NCBI RefSeq assembly: GCF_029892685.1 | Contig: NZ_JARXVD010000003.1 | Span: 62,001 to 126,000 of the forward strand | Direction: 5' to 3' | Source: Mycobacterium sp. OTB74 | GTDB taxonomy: Bacteria > Actinomycetota > Actinomycetes > Mycobacteriales > Mycobacteriaceae | Length of the DNA: 64,000 nucleotides | Notes under the pieces: generated by a model | What the model saw: only the letters and a program-made list of their open reading frames with translations | What the model was told of the DNA's origin: nothing | The model's database searches: none | In this document: in pieces, positions 31,423 to 41,571 of the stretch | How positions within the stretch are numbered: the first letter of the stretch is position 1 | Layout of the letters: each line of letters begins with the position of its first letter | Program-made: the position numbers and the translations under genes

Positions 31423-32553
31423 ATGGGTCGGAAAGAGCGAGTCGGAGCGGCCATAACGTCGATCTCGGCGTTGGTGGTCGGGATGAGTGTGCCTGGCGTC
31501 AACGCTGATCCGCCGGCCCCGGCACCGACTCCGGTGCTCAAGCCGTTGGCTCCCGGCGAGGTCATGCGTATCGGCCCCGTCGCCGGAACAGGAACGCCGA
31601 CAGCTGATTACGGAATCGGTGCCACCGATCTGTGTGAGTTCATGGAGTTCCCCAGTGGGGTCCTGCAGGTGTGCGGCGACAGTTTCGCCGGCCAGGGTGT
31701 CGGATTCGGCGGCTGGTATGCGCCAGTGGCATTACACGTCGAGACCGATTCGGTCAATTCCCCCGACGGGCTGCGGTATCGCGGGGTGACCGGTGTGGAC
31801 AAGCCATTGCTCGCTGATCCCAAGGCGCCTGGGACATCACAACTTCCGGCTGGGGTGATCGCGGTCAACCGGGAGAACTACCTGATGATCACCACCACCA
31901 AGAACCTTGTCCCGCAAAGTTCCAGATTGGTGAAAGCTGATCCGGCGCACGGGGCGTGGCCGACGATTCCAGGATCGGTGCGGCCCGCCGCGTATGCCGG
32001 CGGCGCGCAGAGCCAGATCACCGGTTACTACGACCCGGTTCCTACCGCGGATTCGCCGCGCGGCTGGATATACATCGTCGCCAACAGTTTCGACCGCAGC
32101 AGCCCGGTGTTCCTGTATCGGGCCACGCCGCAGTCGTTCACCGACAGGTCCACGTGGCAGGGTTGGTCGGGGACAGCGGGCTGGAACAAGCTGCCGACTC
32201 CGTTGTGGGGCGACCGAATCGGTGAGATGAGCATGAAGCAGGTCGACGGCAAGACCGTGCTGTCCTACTTCAACGGCAGTACCGGCAACATGGAGATCCG
32301 GGTGGCCAACGCGCCGATCGGCCTCGGTTCGGCCCCGGTCACCACGGTGGTGGTTGCCGGCGACTGGCCCACGGATGCCGACGAATTGCCTGCGCCGCAA
32401 GATAATCAGTTGGCTCAGCCGTACGGCGGCTACATCTCACCGGGGTCGACGCTCGACGAGTTGCGGGTACTGGTCAGTCAGTGGAACAACACACCGCGGA
32501 ATACGGCGCCGTATCGGGTGATCCAGTTCGCGGTGAACCCGCTGAAGCCGTAG
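31423..32553 (+). CDS. Secreted DUF4185 protein (Rv3707c-like), candidate endo-D-arabinanase
   Basis: 376 residues. A signal peptide (ITSISALVVGMSVPGVNA, cleaved near 28) precedes a five-bladed propeller-type domain. The family hallmark is GIGATDLCEFMEF near 63, with GDSFAGQGVGFGGWY, SQITGYYDPVP and MSMKQVDGKTVLSYFN following. DUF4185 has been classed as glycoside hydrolase family GH183, endo-D-arabinanases acting on arabinogalactan or lipoarabinomannan. Catalytic residues are not assigned here. It lies 20 bp after asd, and the tail of the operon is closed by a hairpin. Confidence 0.85.
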   Translation: MGRKERVGAAITSISALVVGMSVPGVNADPPAPAPTPVLKPLAPGEVMRIGPVAGTGTPTADYGIGATDLCEFMEFPSGVLQVCGDSFAGQGVGFGGWYAPVALHVETDSVNSPDGLRYRGVTGVDKPLLADPKAPGTSQLPAGVIAVNRENYLMITTTKNLVPQSSRLVKADPAHGAWPTIPGSVRPAAYAGGAQSQITGYYDPVPTADSPRGWIYIVANSFDRSSPVFLYRATPQSFTDRSTWQGWSGTAGWNKLPTPLWGDRIGEMSMKQVDGKTVLSYFNGSTGNMEIRVANAPIGLGSAPVTTVVVAGDWPTDADELPAPQDNQLAQPYGGYISPGSTLDELRVLVSQWNNTPRNTAPYRVIQFAVNPLKP

Positions 32554-32557
32554 GAGC

Positions 32558-32579
32558 CGCCGCGAGTTGGTTCGCGGCG
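32558..32579. terminator. Bidirectional hairpin between convergent genes
   Basis: Arms CGCCGCGA and TCGCGGCG (8 bp, loop 6 nt), exactly filling the gap between the DUF4185 stop and the barstar stop. No T-tract. Confidence 0.6.
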
Positions 32580-32858
32580 TCAGTCCCGCAGTACCAGGTC
32601 GACACCGGCTTCCTCGAAAACTTCGAGCAGGCCGCTCCAGGTGTGAGAATCCAACGCCGCCTTGGCTCTTTCGCTGTCGGTCAGGACAAACCGGAACGGT
32701 GTGTCCTCGGGCGTCCCGAAGCCGCCGCCCAGGCAGTCGGCCAGCGCGTCGAGATTGCTGCCGAAGTAGCCGTCGGGCCCGTTGACGGCATGCCCGAGCT
32801 CGGTGAAAAGGTCAGCGCGCGAACGGATCCGAGAGCCGCGCAGCGTGTATGTCTTCAC
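32580..32858 (-). CDS. Barstar family RNase inhibitor
   Basis: 92 residues, the classic barstar length. N-terminal strand MKTYTLRGSRIRS, helix 2/loop GYFGSNLDALADCLGGG (the Asp/Gly-rich barnase-binding face) and C-terminal helix LLEVFEEAGVDLVLRD. Barstars are cytosolic proteins that plug the active site of microbial RNases. Its ATG overlaps the stop of the secreted RNase gene by four bases (ATGA), so the pair is coupled, consistent with protecting the producer. Confidence 0.9.
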   Translation of the reverse strand: MKTYTLRGSRIRSRADLFTELGHAVNGPDGYFGSNLDALADCLGGGFGTPEDTPFRFVLTDSERAKAALDSHTWSGLLEVFEEAGVDLVLRD

Positions 32859-33277
32859 GCTCCTCCGATCTGGCAGAACGTCTCGTAATGGTCGCCGGTG
32901 TAGTAGAACTCAGGAGGATTGGTCAGTGGCGTGCCGCCGGTGATAACCCGCCGGGTGCCACGGGTTTTCGCGCCCGGAGTGGGCACGGTGTACTCGTGGT
33001 AATAGCCGCGGTTCTCTTGCGGCAGTCGATGCTCGAAGTTCCCGAAGATGATGCCGTCACGCGAGTACGGGAACGGCCCGCCGCTGTGGATCAACCGGAC
33101 GGTGGCGGCTGCCTCGGAGGGCAGCGACGAGAGTTCGCAGGCCTTCAATGCTGAAGAGGTGCCTGCGCCTGAACCCGTGAAGTGTTCGGCAGTGTGCTGG
33201 GAGCATGCCGGTGTCAGAATCAGCAGGCCAGCGGTGCCGACGGCGATCAGGACCGATCGCAGTGTGGTTCTGGACAT
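32855..33277 (-). CDS. Secreted guanyl-specific ribonuclease (RNase Sa/barnase family)
   Basis: 140 residues. Signal peptide VLIAVGTAGLLILTPAC; the Cys at 25 could be a weak lipobox. The mature domain closely matches Streptomyces RNase Sa: GGPFPYSRDGIIFGNFE, YYHEYTVPTPGAKTRGTRR, YYTGDHYETF. Predicted catalytic residues are Glu95, Arg110 and His130, and Cys47-Cys135 match the RNase Sa disulfide. ATG 33277 has GGGAAGG upstream; an earlier in-frame start would spoil the signal peptide. It cleaves RNA 3' of guanosine outside the cell. Partnered with the overlapping barstar gene. Confidence 0.92.
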   Translation of the reverse strand: MSRTTLRSVLIAVGTAGLLILTPACSQHTAEHFTGSGAGTSSALKACELSSLPSEAAATVRLIHSGGPFPYSRDGIIFGNFEHRLPQENRGYYHEYTVPTPGAKTRGTRRVITGGTPLTNPPEFYYTGDHYETFCQIGGA

Positions 33278-33411
33278 CGCGCCTTCCCGGGTGCGTGACA
33301 AGGTCGGTCGGAGGTTCCGGTTGGCCAGGCTACCCCGCAAATACCGGCTCATAGCTGATTCTTACCCGCAACCTAGCCATGGCAGCGGTTCGCGCGTGGA
33401 TCATCGAGTGT

Positions 33412-33849
33412 ATGAGCGAACAAACACCTCAACCCCCGCTGCCTCCGGAACAGCCGGAGACACCGACTGACTCGTTCCCGCCGGTTGCCACGGCGCCGGT
33501 TCCGCCCGCCGCGCCGGCCCCACAGGCTCACGATGGCAAATCGAACAACAAGCTCAACAAGGTGCTGGCCTGGGTCGGCATCCTTGCCGGCTCGGTGTTC
33601 ATCGTCGCCACCATCTTCTTCTCCGGCTTCTACATGGGCATGCATTGCGGTCACCACGGTTGGCACAAGCACCACCGCGGCGACAGCAGTTCACAGTTCC
33701 GCGAAGACCATCCCGGTCCGGGCCCGGGTATGTGGCGCCCGATCTTCCCCGGCCCCGGTTTTCCGGGCTTCCCCAGTGGTCCCGCATTCCCCGGCCCCGG
33801 CGGTCCAGGTGGTCCAGGTGGGCAGGGTCCTCAGCAGCCCGGTCGCTGA
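33412..33849 (+). CDS. Proline-rich single-pass membrane protein
   Basis: 145 residues. A cytosolic Pro/Ala-rich N-terminus (about 50 residues) and one transmembrane helix (VLAWVGILAGSVFIVATIFFSGFY, about 54-77) are followed by a His/Arg cluster (HCGHHGWHKHHR) and a Pro/Gly-rich tail. Position resembles the proline-rich Rv3706c/Rv3705A group. Function unknown; the His cluster could bind metal. A terminator hairpin follows the gene. Confidence 0.75.
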   Translation: MSEQTPQPPLPPEQPETPTDSFPPVATAPVPPAAPAPQAHDGKSNNKLNKVLAWVGILAGSVFIVATIFFSGFYMGMHCGHHGWHKHHRGDSSSQFREDHPGPGPGMWRPIFPGPGFPGFPSGPAFPGPGGPGGPGGQGPQQPGR

Positions 33850-33873
33850 TCGAGCAGTCACCTACGACGGCGA

Positions 33874-33901
33874 CAGGTCGCACCCGTTTGGGTGCGGCCT
33901 G
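33874..33901 (+). terminator. Hairpin terminator after the proline-rich gene
   Basis: Arms CAGGTCGCACCC and GGGTGCGGCCTG (12 bp with one G-T pair), tetraloop GTTT, starting 24 bp past the stop codon, with a moderately T-rich tail. Confidence 0.75.
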
Positions 33902-34007
33902 TTGGCTGTTTGAGGGGCGAGGCCGCCGCGGCTGAGCTCTGAGGAATCGTTGGCAAGTTCGATCCACGCGTCGCGTCCTGTGTTGATTCATGGCATGGTC
34001 GCAATCC

Positions 34008-34583
34008 ATGACGGGTAGGTCGCGCGCCGGATGGGCGCTGACCGCGACGGTGGTGCTGGCCGTCGCCAGCTGCTCAGATCAGGCGATGACCGGACTAGCC
34101 CTGCCCGCCTCGAACCAGCCGGTCCCCCAAGCCCGGCCGCTGCCCGCGACGTCGCAAGAGTTCGGAGTGGGAGACTGCGTCGCGTTGCCTCCGGTGTCCC
34201 CGGCGGTTGACGTGGACCCGGTCGGGGCCGTCGAAGCCTCCTGCGGGGCCGATCCGAGTTACACCGTAGGGGCCATCGCCGACCACGCGGGCACCTGTCC
34301 GAGCGGTCAATACCAACAGATCACCGGCACATTCGCCGATAGTGTGACGGCGCGGCTGTGCCTGGTGCCGAACTTGGTCGCCGACCATTGCTACAGCCTG
34401 GACATGCCGATCGGCCTTGTGCAGTTGGCCGACTGCACAGACCGAAACCGTCCTGGTGTGCTAGTGAAGGTGACCCGGCGCCTGGATGTGGCCGACAGCC
34501 ATGCCTGTCCGGCGGCCGGCGGTAATTTCACCTGGCCGTACCCGTCGCCGCCACGGACGTACTGCACCCGGACCATGCGCTGA
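34008..34583 (+). CDS. Putative lipoprotein, Cys-rich
   Basis: 191 residues. The signal peptide ends in a lipobox (VVLAVASC, Cys at about 22), so it is probably lipid-anchored on the outer face of the membrane. The mature part has about nine further Cys in pairs (FGVGDCVALPP, EASCGADPSYTV, TCPSGQYQ, YCTRTM). This spacing is often seen in mycobacterial septum-formation-like lipoproteins, but I cannot name the family. ATG 33990 is an alternative start. Thirty-six bases separate it from the next exported protein. Confidence 0.72.
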   Translation: MTGRSRAGWALTATVVLAVASCSDQAMTGLALPASNQPVPQARPLPATSQEFGVGDCVALPPVSPAVDVDPVGAVEASCGADPSYTVGAIADHAGTCPSGQYQQITGTFADSVTARLCLVPNLVADHCYSLDMPIGLVQLADCTDRNRPGVLVKVTRRLDVADSHACPAAGGNFTWPYPSPPRTYCTRTMR

Positions 34584-34619
34584 GCCGATTTTGGGGTGCC
34601 GGCTGGCATCATCGAAGCC

Positions 34620-35282
34620 ATGCGTGCCCACTCGAACCGGATGACGGCCTGCCTGGCCATCGCTCCGGCCCTTGTCTCTGCACTCGCATTGGCCCCAGTT
34701 GCAATGGCTAAGCCGTCCGACCCCGGAGTGGTGTCCTATGCCGTTCTCGGCAGGGGTTCGGTTGGCAACATCGTCGGCGCTCCGATGGCGTGGGAGGCGA
34801 CGTTCACCGTGCCATTCCAGGGTTTTGGCGTCGACATCCCGGTCTGCAACAACTGGGCTGACATCGGCATCGCCGAGGTGTACAACGATCCGGATCTGGC
34901 GTCGTTCAACGGTGCAACAGCTCAGACCTCGGCGGCCGACGACAGTCACATGGTCAAGCAGGCCGTTGGTGTGTTCGCCACCCCGGACGCCGCGTCGCGG
35001 GCCTATCACCGGGTTACCGACCGAACCGTGGGGTGTGCCGGACAGACCACCGCCATGCACCTGGAGGACGGGCGCACGGAGGTTTGGAGCTTCTCGGGCC
35101 CGCCGGCCGGGCCGGCCGACGCAACGTGGGTCAAGCAGGAGGCCGATACCGATCGCCGGTGCTTCACCCAGACCAGGCTGCGCGAGAACGTTCTGCTGCA
35201 AGCGAAAGTCTGTCAGTCTGGGAACGGCGGGCCGGCGACAAACGTGCTGGCCGGGGCCATGCAGAACACCCTCGGGCAATGA
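34620..35282 (+). CDS. Exported PknH-like sensor domain protein (Rv3705c-like)
   Basis: 220 residues. Signal peptide (LAIAPALVSALALAPVAMA) and a mature domain resembling the extracellular sensor domain of PknH/LppH: Cys residues at conserved spacing (DIPVCNNW, TVGCAGQT, DRRCFTQ, AKVCQSG) and AVGVFATPDAASRAYHRVTDR. It may bind an envelope ligand. Located before egtA as Rv3705c is before gshA/egtA. ATG 34620 is preferred over an upstream in-frame GTG because the signal peptide follows it. Confidence 0.75.
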   Translation: MRAHSNRMTACLAIAPALVSALALAPVAMAKPSDPGVVSYAVLGRGSVGNIVGAPMAWEATFTVPFQGFGVDIPVCNNWADIGIAEVYNDPDLASFNGATAQTSAADDSHMVKQAVGVFATPDAASRAYHRVTDRTVGCAGQTTAMHLEDGRTEVWSFSGPPAGPADATWVKQEADTDRRCFTQTRLRENVLLQAKVCQSGNGGPATNVLAGAMQNTLGQ

Positions 35283-35447
35283 CTCGAATGCGGCGCGCGC
35301 ACTCGAAGAGCAGAATTTTGTCGGTACCGCATGGCAGGGTCGAACTCGGAGACATCCTCGGGGCGAAGGATGAGTGAGGCGCCGGCCTGAGGGAACACCA
35401 ACCGAAGGACTGTCGCGATACCGCGGAGTCCGGGGAGGGGTTGTTCG

Positions 35448-36713
35448 ATGAGCACGGCCACCGCCGCGCGTCCGATTCACTCTGCGTACCCCGAGTTGGC
35501 CGGTGCACACGGCGCTGCAGAGCATGTCAACGATTGCCTGATCGACGGTCCGGTCGGCAGGGTAGGCCTTGAACTCGAGGCTCACTGCTTCGACCTGGCC
35601 GACCCGATGCGCCGGCCCGGATGGGCCGAACTCACCGAAGCGGTCGCCTCGGTGCCCGACCTGCCGGGCGGCAGCGCCATCACCCTGGAACCGGGCGGTG
35701 CGGTAGAACTTTCCGGGCCCCCGCTGGATGGGGCAGCGGCCGCCATCGAGGCAATGCGCCGCGACCAGGGCGTACTTCGGGCGGCAATGCGCCGCCGCGG
35801 GTTGGGCCTGGCGTACACCGGCACCGATCCGCTACGCCCGCAGGCCCGGGTCAACCCCGGCCCGCGTTATCAGGCAATGGAGGCATTTTTCGCGGCCAGC
35901 GGTTCGGCTGTCCCGGGCGCGGCCATGATGACTTCTACGGCCTCGTTGCAGATCAACATCGAGGCCGGGCCTCGCGACGGCTGGGCCGAGCGCGTCCGGT
36001 TGGCCCATGCACTGGGCCCGACCATGATTGCCATCGCGGCGAATTCACCGATGCTGGCCGGCCGGTTCACCGGATGGCGCAGTACCCGCCAACGGATTTG
36101 GGGGCAGCTGGACACCGCCCGGTGCGGTCCCATCTTGGGGTTCGGTGCCGACCCAGCCAGCGACTGGGCCCGCTATGCCCTCAAGGCGCCAGTGATGCTG
36201 GTGCACACGCCAGAAGCGGAGCCGGTGATCGAGTGGGTGCCTTTTGCGGACTGGGCTGAGGGGCGCACCCTGCTGGGCGGGCGTATGCCTACCACCGCCG
36301 ACCTGGACTACCACCTGACCACACTGTTCCCGCCGGTGCGTCCGCGCGGTTGGCTGGAGGTTCGCTACCTGGACGCCCTGCCGGATACGTTGTGGCCGGC
36401 TGTGGTGTTCACCTTGGTGACGCTCTTGGATAACCCTGAACTAGCTGAAATTGCTTGGGAAGCAACGGAATCTGTAGCAACGGCATGGGACCGAGCAGCG
36501 CGTAGGGGACTGGCCGATCTGCGATTGCGGGCGTCCGCGATGCGCTGTGTCGAGGTCGCGGCGGAGGCGGCACCGGCGGATCTGCGGCCGGCCGTGGACG
36601 GCCTGCTGCAGCGAGTGCAGCGGGGCCGCTCTGTTGCAGAGGATTTTGCCGACCTGGTCGTCGAACGCGGGATCGCTTCGACCATAACGGAATTCGCGGA
36701 GGGGCAATGGTGA
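35448..36713 (+). CDS. egtA: Glutamate-cysteine ligase EgtA (ergothioneine synthesis)
   Basis: 421 residues of the GCS2/EgtA type. Features: [15 protein letters not shown] near the N-terminus, [29 protein letters not shown] and [12 protein letters not shown]. It joins glutamate and cysteine to give gamma-glutamylcysteine, the sulfur donor for EgtB. First gene of a tight egtABCDE operon; its stop overlaps the egtB ATG. The 165 bp before it contain nothing I recognise. Confidence 0.95.
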   Translation: MSTATAARPIHSAYPELAGAHGAAEHVNDCLIDGPVGRVGLELEAHCFDLADPMRRPGWAELTEAVASVPDLPGGSAITLEPGGAVELSGPPLDGAAAAIEAMRRDQGVLRAAMRRRGLGLAYTGTDPLRPQARVNPGPRYQAMEAFFAASGSAVPGAAMMTSTASLQINIEAGPRDGWAERVRLAHALGPTMIAIAANSPMLAGRFTGWRSTRQRIWGQLDTARCGPILGFGADPASDWARYALKAPVMLVHTPEAEPVIEWVPFADWAEGRTLLGGRMPTTADLDYHLTTLFPPVRPRGWLEVRYLDALPDTLWPAVVFTLVTLLDNPELAEIAWEATESVATAWDRAARRGLADLRLRASAMRCVEVAAEAAPADLRPAVDGLLQRVQRGRSVAEDFADLVVERGIASTITEFAEGQW

Positions 36714-38014
36714 GCCGCGCGGAGCAGCTGGCCCGTGGGTTGGCCAGGGCCCGGGACCGCACACTGGCGCTGGTCGAATTCGATGACGCCGAACTGCTGC
36801 GTCAGTACGACCCGCTGATGAGTCCGCTGGTCTGGGACTTGGCGCACATCGGCCAGCAAGAGGAACTGTGGCTCCTGCGTGGTGGCGACCCAAACCGACC
36901 GGGCCTGCTGGAGCCGAAGGTCGACGGGCTGTACGACGCGTTCGTGCACTCCAGGGCCAGCCGGGTTGCCTTGCCGCTGCTGCCGCCCGCCGAGGCTCGT
37001 TGGTACTGCGGTAACGTGCGCGGGAAAGTGCTTGATGCACTTGAGGTTTTGGGCGACCGTGGTGATGGTGACGACCGCGATGCCTTTGTCTACGCATTGG
37101 TGATCAGCCACGAGAACCAGCACGACGAAACCATGCTGCAGGCGCTGAACCTGCGCACCGGCCCTGCGCTGCTCGGGCTGGGAACTCCGCTGCCACCCGG
37201 CCGTGATGGCGTGGCTGGCACTTCGGTGTTGGTACCCGGCGGGCCGTTCGTGCTCGGTGTTGATGCGGCCGACGAGCCCCACTCGCTCGACAACGAACGT
37301 CCCGCGCATGTGGTCGATATCCCGTCGTTCCGGATCGGTCGGGTGCCGGTGACCAATGCACAGTGGCAGGAGTTCATGGCCGATGGTGGCTACCACCAAC
37401 CGAATTGGTGGTCGCCGGAGGGCTGGGAGCATCGGCAACGGGCCGGGCTGACGGCACCACAATTCTGGGGAGCTAACGGCAACACCCGAGTCCGGTTCGG
37501 GCACGTCGAGCAGGTGCCGCCCTACGAGCCCGTGCAGCATGTGACGTTCTACGAGGCCGAGGCGTTCGCCGCCTGGGCGGGTGCGCGACTGCCGACCGAG
37601 ATCGAGTGGGAGAAGGCGTGTGCGTGGGATCCGGTGGCCGGAAAGCGTCGCCGATTCCCTTGGGGTGCAGCAGAACCCGACGAGATCCTGGCAAATCTTG
37701 GTGGCGACGCACTTCGTCCCGCGGCCGTAGGCGCGTACCCTGCCGGCGCGTCGGCCTATGGCGTCGAACAGATGCTGGGCGATGTCTGGGAATGGACCAC
37801 CTCGCGGTTGCGGCCGTGGCCTGGATTCACGCCCATGATCTACGACCGCTATTCCCAGCCGTTCTTCGACGGTGCCGGTGGCAGCGACTATCGCGTGCTG
37901 CGCGGCGGGTCCTGGGCGGTCGCGTCGGACATTCTGCGGCCCAGCTTCCGGAATTGGGATCATCCGATCCGGCGACAGATCTTCTCCGGTCTCCGACTGG
38001 CCTGGGACGCATAG
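36707..38014 (+). CDS. egtB: Hercynine oxygenase EgtB
   Basis: 435 residues. The N-terminal DinB-like domain carries the iron ligands: [12 protein letters not shown] and [12 protein letters not shown] (HxxxHxE). The C-terminal formylglycine-generating-enzyme domain (about 175-433) includes [38 protein letters not shown] and [10 protein letters not shown] non-haem Fe(II) enzyme, it couples gamma-glutamylcysteine to hercynine with O2. ATG overlaps the egtA stop and has GGAGGGG upstream; ends directly against egtC. Confidence 0.96.
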   Translation: MVSRAEQLARGLARARDRTLALVEFDDAELLRQYDPLMSPLVWDLAHIGQQEELWLLRGGDPNRPGLLEPKVDGLYDAFVHSRASRVALPLLPPAEARWYCGNVRGKVLDALEVLGDRGDGDDRDAFVYALVISHENQHDETMLQALNLRTGPALLGLGTPLPPGRDGVAGTSVLVPGGPFVLGVDAADEPHSLDNERPAHVVDIPSFRIGRVPVTNAQWQEFMADGGYHQPNWWSPEGWEHRQRAGLTAPQFWGANGNTRVRFGHVEQVPPYEPVQHVTFYEAEAFAAWAGARLPTEIEWEKACAWDPVAGKRRRFPWGAAEPDEILANLGGDALRPAAVGAYPAGASAYGVEQMLGDVWEWTTSRLRPWPGFTPMIYDRYSQPFFDGAGGSDYRVLRGGSWAVASDILRPSFRNWDHPIRRQIFSGLRLAWDA

Positions 38015-38698
38015 ATGTGCCGTCATCTGGGTTGGTTGGGTCGTCCGGTATCGGTTGCCTCTCTGATGCTGGAACCCTCGAATGGTCTTGCAGTGCAGTC
38101 GTATTCGCCGCGGCGTCAGAAGCATGGGCTGATCAACGCGGACGGTTGGGGCGTCGGGTTCTATGACGGACCGACCCCGCGGCGCTGGCGCAGTGACAAA
38201 CCGTTGTGGGGTGACGCGTCCTTCGCGTCGGTGGCCCCGGCGCTACACAGTGGGTGTGTGGTGGCGGCGGTGCGGTCGGCGACGGTCGGCATGCCCATCG
38301 AACCGTCGGCGTCGGCACCGTTCACAGACGGGACCTGGCTGTTGTCGCACAACGGGGTTGTTGACCGAGGCGTGTTACCGCTGTCCAGAGCGGCAGAGTC
38401 GACCGTCGACAGTGCGCTGCTGGCCGCGCACGTCTTCGCCCAAGGCCTGGACCAGTTGGCTACCACGGTCACACAGGTCGGCATCGAGGATCCGGCTGCG
38501 CGGCTGAACATCGTGGCTGCCAACGGTTCCCGACTGCTCGCCACGACTTGGGGGGACACCCTGTCGGTGCTGCAACGTCCGGACGGCGTGGTGGTAGCGA
38601 GCGAACCCTACAACGACGACCCAGCCTGGCAAGACATCCCGGACCGGCACCTGGTCACCGTGACCGCGACGGGTGTCACCATCAAGCCCATCGAATGA
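38015..38698 (+). CDS. egtC: Gamma-glutamyl hercynylcysteine sulfoxide hydrolase EgtC
   Basis: 227 residues, class II glutamine-amidotransferase (Ntn) fold. The second residue is the nucleophile Cys (MCRHLGWLG), exposed after Met removal. NADGWGVGFYD and FTDGTWLLSHNGVVDRG form the oxyanion and substrate regions. It removes glutamate from the EgtB product. Start codon directly abuts the egtB stop. Confidence 0.95.
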   Translation: MCRHLGWLGRPVSVASLMLEPSNGLAVQSYSPRRQKHGLINADGWGVGFYDGPTPRRWRSDKPLWGDASFASVAPALHSGCVVAAVRSATVGMPIEPSASAPFTDGTWLLSHNGVVDRGVLPLSRAAESTVDSALLAAHVFAQGLDQLATTVTQVGIEDPAARLNIVAANGSRLLATTWGDTLSVLQRPDGVVVASEPYNDDPAWQDIPDRHLVTVTATGVTIKPIE

Positions 38699-38719
38699 CA
38701 GTGGGCGGAAAGGATTCCG

Positions 38720-39712
38720 ATGACCCGAACGGCTTCAGGCAAGGCGGCACCGTCGCTGGTCAACCACCTCGCTTCAGACTGGGCACCGCGGGCGCTCCGT
38801 GACGATGTGCGTCACGGACTTACTCAGGCACCGAAGTCATTGCCGCCCAAATGGTTTTACGATTCGGTGGGCAGCGACCTGTTCGATCAGATCACTCGAC
38901 TGCCGGAGTATTACCCGACGCGCGCTGAAGCGCAGATTTTGCGCACCGTCTCCGGTGACATCGCGGCGGCGTCCGGTGCAGACACCATCGTCGAACTGGG
39001 CAGCGGTACCTCGGAGAAGACGCGTAGCCTGCTGGAAGCCTTCCGGGATGCGGGCATGTTGCGCCGCTTCGTCGCGTTCGATGTCGACCAGGGGGTGCTG
39101 ACCTCGGCCCTGACTGAACTGGCCGATGAATACGACGGCGTCGAGATCAGCGGAGTATGTGGTGATTTCGAGCATCACCTTGGTGCCATCCCTGTTCTCG
39201 GACGCCGGCTCATCGTCTTTCTCGGTTCGACCATCGGGAATCTGACCGCCGGGCCGCGGGCCGAGTTCCTCAAAGCGGTCGCCGACACGATGCAACCTGG
39301 TGACACGTTCTTGCTCGGTACCGATCTGGTGAAAGATGCGAACCGCCTCGTGGCCGCGTACGACGATAGTGCCGGCGTCACAGCCCAGTTCAACCGCAAT
39401 GTGCTGGCAGTGGTGAACGGCGCCCTGGATGCCGATTTCGACCTCGCCGCCTTCGAACACGTGGCGCGATGGAACGCGGCGCAGGAACGAATCGAGATGT
39501 GGCTGAGATCTGATGCAGCGCAACAGGTCCAGATTCGTGATCTTGATCTCACGGTCCGGTTCGAGGCGGAGGAGGAGATGTTGACCGAGGTGTCGTGCAA
39601 ATTCCGTCTGGATGGAGTCGCGGCCGAGTTGGCTGCAGTCGGCCTGCAGCGCACCCACTGGTGGACCGACAGTGCGGGGGACTTCGGCCTGTCATTGGCA
39701 GTGAAGGCGTAG
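38720..39712 (+). CDS. egtD: Histidine N-alpha-methyltransferase EgtD
   Basis: 330 residues. SAM-binding motif [19 protein letters not shown] near 95 and the family patterns [45 protein letters not shown]. It trimethylates histidine to hercynine, the committed step of ergothioneine formation. A GGAAAGGA ribosome-binding site precedes ATG 38720. Confidence 0.96.
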   Translation: MTRTASGKAAPSLVNHLASDWAPRALRDDVRHGLTQAPKSLPPKWFYDSVGSDLFDQITRLPEYYPTRAEAQILRTVSGDIAAASGADTIVELGSGTSEKTRSLLEAFRDAGMLRRFVAFDVDQGVLTSALTELADEYDGVEISGVCGDFEHHLGAIPVLGRRLIVFLGSTIGNLTAGPRAEFLKAVADTMQPGDTFLLGTDLVKDANRLVAAYDDSAGVTAQFNRNVLAVVNGALDADFDLAAFEHVARWNAAQERIEMWLRSDAAQQVQIRDLDLTVRFEAEEEMLTEVSCKFRLDGVAAELAAVGLQRTHWWTDSAGDFGLSLAVKA

Positions 39713-39715
39713 CCG

Positions 39716-40834
39716 GTGGCCGTCGGGCACTTGTGGCGAATTGCACGACCGCGGCCGTCGGGCCTGCATCTCGACAGCGCGGCGTGTTCGCGGCAGAGTT
39801 TCGCGGTGATAGATGCGGCCGCGCAGCATGCCCGGCGCGAAGCCGAGATGGGTGGCTACATTGCGGCTGAGGCGGCGGAGCCGGTGTTGGCGGCCGGCAA
39901 GGCTGCGATTGCCGCGCTCACCGGCATGACTGCCGATGACATGGTGTTCACCACCGGAGCGGCCAGGGCGCTGAACCTGCTGCTGGCCTCCTGGGGCGGC
40001 GACAAGACCATCGCGTGTCTGCCGGGTGAATACGGTCCGAATCTTGTTGTCATGCAAGGGAATGGATTCACGGTGCGGCATTTGCCGGTGGATCGTGACG
40101 GGCGTCTGGACATCGATGCCGCTGCCGTTGTGTTGCGCGCCGACCCGCCGGCGATGGCACATCTGACAGCGCTCGGCAGCCATCGCGGGGCGGCTCAGCC
40201 GCTGGCCGAATTCGTCGGGCTGTGCCGCACACTCGGCATACCGGTGGTGGTCGATGCCGCCCAAGCATTGGGCCATCTGGATTGTGCGGTGACGCCTGAC
40301 GTTCTCTACGGGACGTCGCGCAAGTGGCTGGCGGGACCTCGCGGAGTGGGAGTACTGGCCATCAGTTCATCTGTGGCACACCGACTTCGCCCGAAATTTC
40401 CCTTGCCGGAATGGGGCCAGCCGCTCACGGTGCTGCAGCGGCTCGACCTCGGTGAAACCAATATTGCTGAGCGCGTGGCATTTTCGGTGGCGGTCGCTGA
40501 ACACTTGGTGATGGGCCCACAGATTGTCCGAGAACAACTGGCTGCAGTGGGCCGCCTCACCCGCAACGCACTTGCGGGCCTGCGAGGGTGGCGGGTGGTC
40601 GAGGATGTCGATGAGCCCACGGCCATCACCACGTTGGAGCCAACCGGAGGTGCGGACCCGGCCACGGTGCGTGCCAAGCTGATCGCCAATCACCACATCG
40701 TTACCACCGCAGCGGGGATTGAACGGGCGCCGTTCGAGTTGATCACACCGGTGTTGCGGGTCTCGCCGCACATCGATGTCACCGGTGCGGAACTGGAGAC
40801 TTTCGCCGCCGCGTTGACCGCGGTCTCTGGCTGA
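39716..40834 (+). CDS. egtE: PLP-dependent ergothioneine C-S lyase EgtE
   Basis: 372 residues, class V aminotransferase/cysteine-desulfurase fold. PLP lysine in [28 protein letters not shown] at the N-terminus and [14 protein letters not shown] (PLP Asp). It cleaves hercynylcysteine sulfoxide to ergothioneine. GTG start three bases after the egtD stop. Last gene of the cluster, convergent with a methyltransferase gene. Confidence 0.94.
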   Translation: MAVGHLWRIARPRPSGLHLDSAACSRQSFAVIDAAAQHARREAEMGGYIAAEAAEPVLAAGKAAIAALTGMTADDMVFTTGAARALNLLLASWGGDKTIACLPGEYGPNLVVMQGNGFTVRHLPVDRDGRLDIDAAAVVLRADPPAMAHLTALGSHRGAAQPLAEFVGLCRTLGIPVVVDAAQALGHLDCAVTPDVLYGTSRKWLAGPRGVGVLAISSSVAHRLRPKFPLPEWGQPLTVLQRLDLGETNIAERVAFSVAVAEHLVMGPQIVREQLAAVGRLTRNALAGLRGWRVVEDVDEPTAITTLEPTGGADPATVRAKLIANHHIVTTAAGIERAPFELITPVLRVSPHIDVTGAELETFAAALTAVSG

Positions 40835-40863
40835 CCGCAGTCAACTCTTGCGGCGCGCGGCGC

Positions 40864-41550
40864 TCAGTCTTTGTGCGCCGTGAGCAGATATGCGGGCAGC
40901 TTGAGCCGACCTTTCTCATCATGGTCGTGCGGCGGCATCTGGAAAGGTGCATCGGCCGGACGCCCCGAGAAGCTGGCGTGGATGAAGGCCGGGCGGACCT
41001 CGTCGATGACCCAGTACTTGCCGACCGCCGCGCGCAGTTCGGCCTCGTCGACCTCATTGGGCTTTTGTTCGGCCTCTTCGGGGAACGCGCCCTTGGCGAA
41101 CACAAGGACGTAGTAGTTGGCGCCCGGCGCGGCGGCGCGATAGACCGACTGCAGGTAGCCGTCGCGGCCCTCGACGGGCAACGAGTGGAACAGTGTCGAA
41201 TCGATGATGGTGTTGAAGCGGCCGTCGAACCCGGTGAAGCTTGTGATGTCGTCCTGCACGAAGGTCACATTGGTCAGATTACGTTCAGCTGCAGCCTTTT
41301 TCGCCGCAGCCACCGCCGTCGGGGTCAGCTCGATGCCGACCACGGTGTAGCCGTCGGCGGCCAGCGCGAGTGACAGTTCGGCGTATCCGCAGCCGGCGTC
41401 GAGCACGTCGCTGCGCACCTTGCCGTCGGCGATCAGCGTGGCCAGTTCGGGCTGCGGTTCACCGATGTTCCACGGCGGTGGACCATCGAACCGGCCTTCC
41501 TGTCGGTAAGCGCTGTCCCAGTCGATTACTTCGTTGGAAGAGTCGGTCAT
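40864..41550 (-). CDS. Class I SAM-dependent methyltransferase (Rv3699-like)
   Basis: 228 residues. Motif I VLDAGCGYAELSLALAADG near 50, acidic motif II end VVGIELTPTAV, and FNTIIDSTLFHSLPVEGRD. Resembles thiopurine/tellurite-type methyltransferases acting on small molecules. ATG 41550 is chosen over an upstream TTG. Its place after egtE matches Rv3699; a role in ergothioneine metabolism is not shown. Confidence 0.85.
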   Translation of the reverse strand: MTDSSNEVIDWDSAYRQEGRFDGPPPWNIGEPQPELATLIADGKVRSDVLDAGCGYAELSLALAADGYTVVGIELTPTAVAAAKKAAAERNLTNVTFVQDDITSFTGFDGRFNTIIDSTLFHSLPVEGRDGYLQSVYRAAAPGANYYVLVFAKGAFPEEAEQKPNEVDEAELRAAVGKYWVIDEVRPAFIHASFSGRPADAPFQMPPHDHDEKGRLKLPAYLLTAHKD

Positions 41551-41571
41551 GGTTTCCAACGTACGCTCCGG

